Of a stretch of DNA of 64,000 bases, positions 61,442 through 64,000 are shown in pieces. Within the stretch, counting starts at the first letter, position 1. Each line of letters starts with the position of its first letter. The notes under the pieces are model-generated. The model worked only from the letters and a program-made list of their open reading frames with translations. It was not told where the DNA came from and searched no databases. The DNA comes from an uncultured Alphaproteobacteria bacterium. Lineage in GTDB: Bacteria; Pseudomonadota; Alphaproteobacteria; Thalassobaculales; Thalassobaculaceae. A program made the position numbers and the translations under genes. The stretch spans positions 1 to 64,000 of the forward strand of contig CACITD010000002.1 of NCBI GenBank assembly GCA_902589475.1, written 5' to 3'.

Positions 61442-61972
61442 CTATTGCACAAGCATTTCTTTGAATAAAACATCTTTCACCTTTGCCGGCCGAACTGCTA
61501 TATTTACGCGGCGAAGAAGCTCCTCATGTAACCTATACATGCCGGCTGAGCCTTGTAGGTCCTGGACGCGCAGTTCTCTTAGATAAACTTGAAAATTATC
61601 AACTATACGCGGTAAGAGTTGGTTGACGGTATCAATATCAGCGGGATCGGCGATTTCGAGTGAAATTTTAATTTTCAGAAAAACAGACTTTCTGCCACTT
61701 GTATTTAAGTTAACGATCAAATCCGGTATTTCAAAAAAAGTCGTCTGTACGGTCGGGGCTACGACTTCTTCAACTTGCGTCTGTTCATCATCGACATTTG
61801 CAGGTGGCTCCGAACTGAATAGTCCCAGCATAACAGCCACGCCTACGCCTCCACCTATAAGTAAGAGTAAAGGAAGAACAATAAACAATATTAATTTCTT
61901 GCGCTTAGAGCCTCCATCCTCCGGAGCATCAGCGCCATCATCCTCCAAAATATCTTCTGCTTCTTCTGCCAT
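61442..61972 (-). CDS. fliL: Flagellar basal-body associated protein FliL
   Basis: 176 residues. An acidic cytosolic N-terminus, one membrane helix (KKLILFIVLPLLLLIGGGVGVAV, about 25-47) and a periplasmic FliL domain (FFEIPDLIVNLNTSGRKSVFLKIKISLE, ending VKDVLFKEMLVQ). FliL supports stators and, in alphaproteobacteria, motility. First gene of the fliL-fliM-DUF6468-motE-motB-motB-large operon. A sigma-54-like promoter lies 92 bases upstream. Confidence 0.93.
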   Translation of the reverse strand: MAEEAEDILEDDGADAPEDGGSKRKKLILFIVLPLLLLIGGGVGVAVMLGLFSSEPPANVDDEQTQVEEVVAPTVQTTFFEIPDLIVNLNTSGRKSVFLKIKISLEIADPADIDTVNQLLPRIVDNFQVYLRELRVQDLQGSAGMYRLHEELLRRVNIAVRPAKVKDVLFKEMLVQ

Positions 61973-62063
61973 TTACTCGTTCCACACAAAGATTTTTGAC
62001 TAAGACATATATTCCCTGTGTTTACTGTTACAACACACACTATTATATTTATTCTTTATCTCA

Positions 62064-62079
62064 TGCAAACCGCATGCCT
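62064..62079 (-). promoter_or_regulatory. Sigma-54 promoter for the fliL operon
   Basis: Minus strand reads AGGCATGCGGTTTGCA: -24 GG and -12 GC are separated by ten bases, and the -12 element is TTTGCA. It lies 92 bases upstream of fliL, leaving a long leader. Sigma-54 control of middle flagellar genes is usual in related alphaproteobacteria. Confidence 0.6.
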
Positions 62080-62291
62080 TATTTTTAGAGTTTACATTAA
62101 AATTGCTCTAATCGGAAGTCTTACACGACATGCGGTGTATAATTGATAACATGACGCTAAATATAGCATTTTCTAGGTAGATATTACAAAACTAATTAGG
62201 GCATCTAGTAGGAAATAAATTCCCAATATTTTTGAGTCCGAATTAAGCTTTTTACTAGAAGAGGAGAGAAATTTACTCGGAAAATACCTTT

Positions 62292-62307
62292 TGGCACAGA
62301 TCATGCA
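62292..62307 (+). promoter_or_regulatory. Sigma-54 promoter for the flgF-flgG operon
   Basis: TGGCACAGATCATGCA has the complete -24 hexamer TGGCAC and -12 GC, with the required ten bases between GG and GC. The -12 end lies 48 bases before the flgF ATG. Confidence 0.75.
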
Positions 62308-62354
62308 AGAGTGATTTGCTAATTATGGAATGTTTTAGAAGGTAGAAGTTCAGG

Positions 62355-63083
62355 ATGGAAAATTCAATATATGTTGGCTTATCAAGACAAAGTGCTTTGC
62401 GAAGAGAATTAGCTCTCGTCGCCAACAATATAGCTAACATAAACACCACGTCCTTCAAAAGAGAACTTGGAATATATTCGGCCGCTCCCACTAATACCGC
62501 AGGATCAGGAAGGTTAGACTTTGTGATCGACCACGGATCTTCCGTGAGTTTCGAGCCAGGCTCGATAAAGAACACTGGAAATGACTTTGATATAGCAATC
62601 AACGGCCCTGGTTTCATAACAATCGATGATGGTGATGGGATAAAATACAGCAGAAACGGATCGCTATCGCTAACTGCGGACAACCAATTAATCACCAGGG
62701 ATGGCGACGGCGTTATCGACGATGGTGGGGCTCCAATAGTAATCCCAATGGATGGCCGGAAGCTTGAGATTGGCATAGATGGTACCATTTCTCTAGACAA
62801 TGAGATAATCGCCAAAATTAAAATCGTAGAGTTTGAAAGCCCGCATCTACTTCAAAAAAGAGGCGACAGTAAGTTTATCACTACAGAAGAACCGAAGGAC
62901 CCAACTAATTCCAGTATACTCCAGGGCAAGCTAGAAACGTCTAATGTAACTGCAGTTAAAGAATTAGTCAGAATGGTGGACATTCAAAGGTCCTATGAGT
63001 CCATAACAAAATTTTTGGATAGAGAGGCCGATCGACAAAAAACTCTAATCCAACGACTAGCTCGTTTAAACAATAACGCTTAA
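62355..63083 (+). CDS. flgF: Flagellar rod protein FlgF
   Basis: 242 residues. SRQSALRRELALVANNIANINTTSFKREL is the axial-protein N-terminal signature, and TSNVTAVKELVRMVDIQRSYESITKFL the C-terminal one. FlgF caps or joins the proximal and distal rod. Twenty bases separate it from flgG. The start is the only ATG in the right place, 48 bases after the sigma-54-like promoter. Confidence 0.95.
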   Translation: MENSIYVGLSRQSALRRELALVANNIANINTTSFKRELGIYSAAPTNTAGSGRLDFVIDHGSSVSFEPGSIKNTGNDFDIAINGPGFITIDDGDGIKYSRNGSLSLTADNQLITRDGDGVIDDGGAPIVIPMDGRKLEIGIDGTISLDNEIIAKIKIVEFESPHLLQKRGDSKFITTEEPKDPTNSSILQGKLETSNVTAVKELVRMVDIQRSYESITKFLDREADRQKTLIQRLARLNNNA

Positions 63084-63102
63084 ATAAAAGGAACAGTTGA
63101 TC

Positions 63103-63888
63103 ATGCAAGCACTAAATATAGCAGCGACGGGAATGTTGGCTCAGCAAACTAATGTTGAGGTTATATCTAACAATATATCCAACATGGGAACGACGGGATT
63201 TAAAAGGCATAGAGCTGAATTCCAAGACCTACTTTACCAAGACTTACGACGGGTTGGCAGCAACTCGTCAGACGCTGGAACAATTGTGCCTTCGGGTTTA
63301 CAATTAGGCGTTGGCACTAGAGTTGCTTCCACGTATAGAATTGGTGAACAAGGGGCACTGTCATTAACGGACAATCCTTTCGATCTAGCTATTAATGGTC
63401 AAGGTTTTTTTCAAATCCAACTTCCTGATGGTGACACTGGCTATACCCGAGACGGATCGTTTCAGCTAAATGCAGATGGGCAGCTAGTCAATGCAGACGG
63501 CTTCCCATTGGTCCCGAATATAACAATTGATCAAGCAGCAGTTGGGATAACAATTAACCAGAATGGCCAAGTTTTACTGAAGTTTGACGGTCAACAAGCA
63601 GAAACAATTGCTGGTACCGTTCAGTTAGCAACGTTTCAAAATAAAGCTGGTTTGGAACACATCGGCCGCAATTTACTAAAAACGACAGAAGCTTCTGGCG
63701 CAGCAACAACAGCCAATCCAGGGACAGCTGGCTTTGGCACGCTTGAGCAAGGTTTTGTTGAGGCGTCAAACGTAGATCCAGTTCAAGAAATAACTGATCT
63801 AATCCAAGCCCAAAGAGGGTACGAATTGAACTCAAAAGTAATAGAGACAGCCGATCAAATGATGTCGGCAGTTAACAACGTGAGATAA
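63103..63888 (+). CDS. flgG: Flagellar distal rod protein FlgG
   Basis: 261 residues from ATG 63103. The track start TTG 63097 is less likely because AAGGA lies ten bases before the ATG. ALNIAATGMLAQQTNVEVISNNISNMGTTGFKRHRAEFQDLLYQ is the FlgG opening, and GFVEASNVDPVQEITDLIQAQRGYELNSKVI its end. FlgG builds the distal rod. Followed by flgA. Confidence 0.96.
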   Translation: MQALNIAATGMLAQQTNVEVISNNISNMGTTGFKRHRAEFQDLLYQDLRRVGSNSSDAGTIVPSGLQLGVGTRVASTYRIGEQGALSLTDNPFDLAINGQGFFQIQLPDGDTGYTRDGSFQLNADGQLVNADGFPLVPNITIDQAAVGITINQNGQVLLKFDGQQAETIAGTVQLATFQNKAGLEHIGRNLLKTTEASGAATTANPGTAGFGTLEQGFVEASNVDPVQEITDLIQAQRGYELNSKVIETADQMMSAVNNVR

Positions 63889-63907
63889 TTGATCCAACAA
63901 TCGTAAC

Positions 63908-64000
63908 ATGCAGAGAATTATTATGCAGAATAAAACTATAATCACATTATTACTAACCATTATGATGTCCTGCTTAGTTACATCCCTTGGCAATTCTCAG
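63908..64000 (+). CDS. flgA: Probable FlgA, start only (cut by window edge)
   Basis: The frame opens with ATG 63908 (or 63923) and encodes a signal-peptide-like stretch, ITLLLTIMMSCLVTSLGNSQ, to the window end. Its place directly after flgG, and the exported N-terminus, match flgA, the P-ring chaperone normally third in flgF-flgG-flgA-flgH. Only 31 codons are visible, so the identification rests on context. Confidence 0.55.
   Translation, partial: MQRIIMQNKTIITLLLTIMMSCLVTSLGNSQ

Larger units (their letters stand above)
61973..62354. other. 382-base divergent control region between fliL and flgF
   Basis: No gene is seen; the ORF at 62273-62815 is antisense of flgF. It contains two sigma-54-like promoters facing in opposite directions (62064-62079 for fliL, 62292-62307 for flgF) and AT-rich sequence between. 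Enhancer sites for a FlbD-type activator are expected but not recognised. Confidence 0.6.

Noticed and set aside
62273-62815. Antisense ORF of 180 residues over flgF
   Set aside because: It lies entirely opposite a confident flagellar gene and its control region and shows no domain.

Overview
The window looks like chromosomal DNA of a free-living, AT-rich alphaproteobacterium, most like a marine Rhodospirillales-type lineage. Three things suggest this: the flagellar gene set (flgB-flgC-fliE-fliQ-fliR-flhB, fliL-fliM-DUF6468-motE-like, flgF-flgG-flgA), the recA/alaS linkage, and many CoA-ester, SDR, CaiB and PhyH catabolic genes. No tRNA, rRNA, IS element, phage or CRISPR array was recognised. 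All identifications come from reading motifs in the translations; no database was searched.

Layout. (a) 1-1021: two convergent genes (SDR, LLM oxidoreductase), both cut off at the same 14-bp palindrome, so a rearrangement or assembly chimera. (b) 1.1-4.4 kb: quinone-reductase-like MDR enzyme, NAD epimerase and a MetE C-terminal-like enzyme. (c) 4.8-8.4 kb: one 1188-residue protein joining a cNMP-binding-like domain, two phytochelatin-synthase-like domains, a glutaredoxin-like domain, a Cys-decarboxylase flavoprotein domain, ankyrin repeats and a gamma-glutamylamine-cyclotransferase domain. This is the most unusual object in the window. (d) 8.6-18.5 kb: aminotransferase, SDRs, metallo-beta-lactamase-fold hydrolase, methyltransferase, M20 carbamoylase-type amidohydrolase, RhlE-like helicase, thiol-dioxygenase-like cupin, TauD/TfdA dioxygenase and crotonase. 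(e) 18.6-35.8 kb: class III cyclase-TPR protein, BoxB/BoxC (aerobic benzoyl-CoA pathway), ICL/PEPM protein, acyl-CoA ligase, CaiB, ADP-forming acyl-CoA synthetase, PhyH, amidase, SDR and an orphan molybdenum hydroxylase large subunit. (f) 35.9-48.3 kb: rpmF, pccA-type biotin carboxylase, aminotransferase, tandem histidine phosphatases, NlpC/P60-VWA-MoxR cluster, alaS, recA. (g) 48.6-64 kb: flagellar export and basal-body genes, FliL/FliM and a stator-like operon with two MotB-like proteins, a MotE-like protein and a very large AMIN-like/TPR periplasmic protein. Three sequences with sigma-54 GG-N10-GC spacing lie in front of flgB, fliL and flgF.

How parts may work together. Along the 1188-residue fusion, the domains whose key residues are largely kept occur in an order that could turn glutathione into gamma-Glu-Cys, decarboxylate its Cys and release a cysteamine-type thiol plus 5-oxoproline. 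The other domains appear to have lost their catalytic cysteines and may be structural. This is inference. The benzoyl-CoA genes with the ligase, CaiB, ADP-forming synthetase and crotonase fit import and CoA activation of aromatic and branched acids. The flagellar part is a conventional core plus a lineage-specific stator/periplasmic module.
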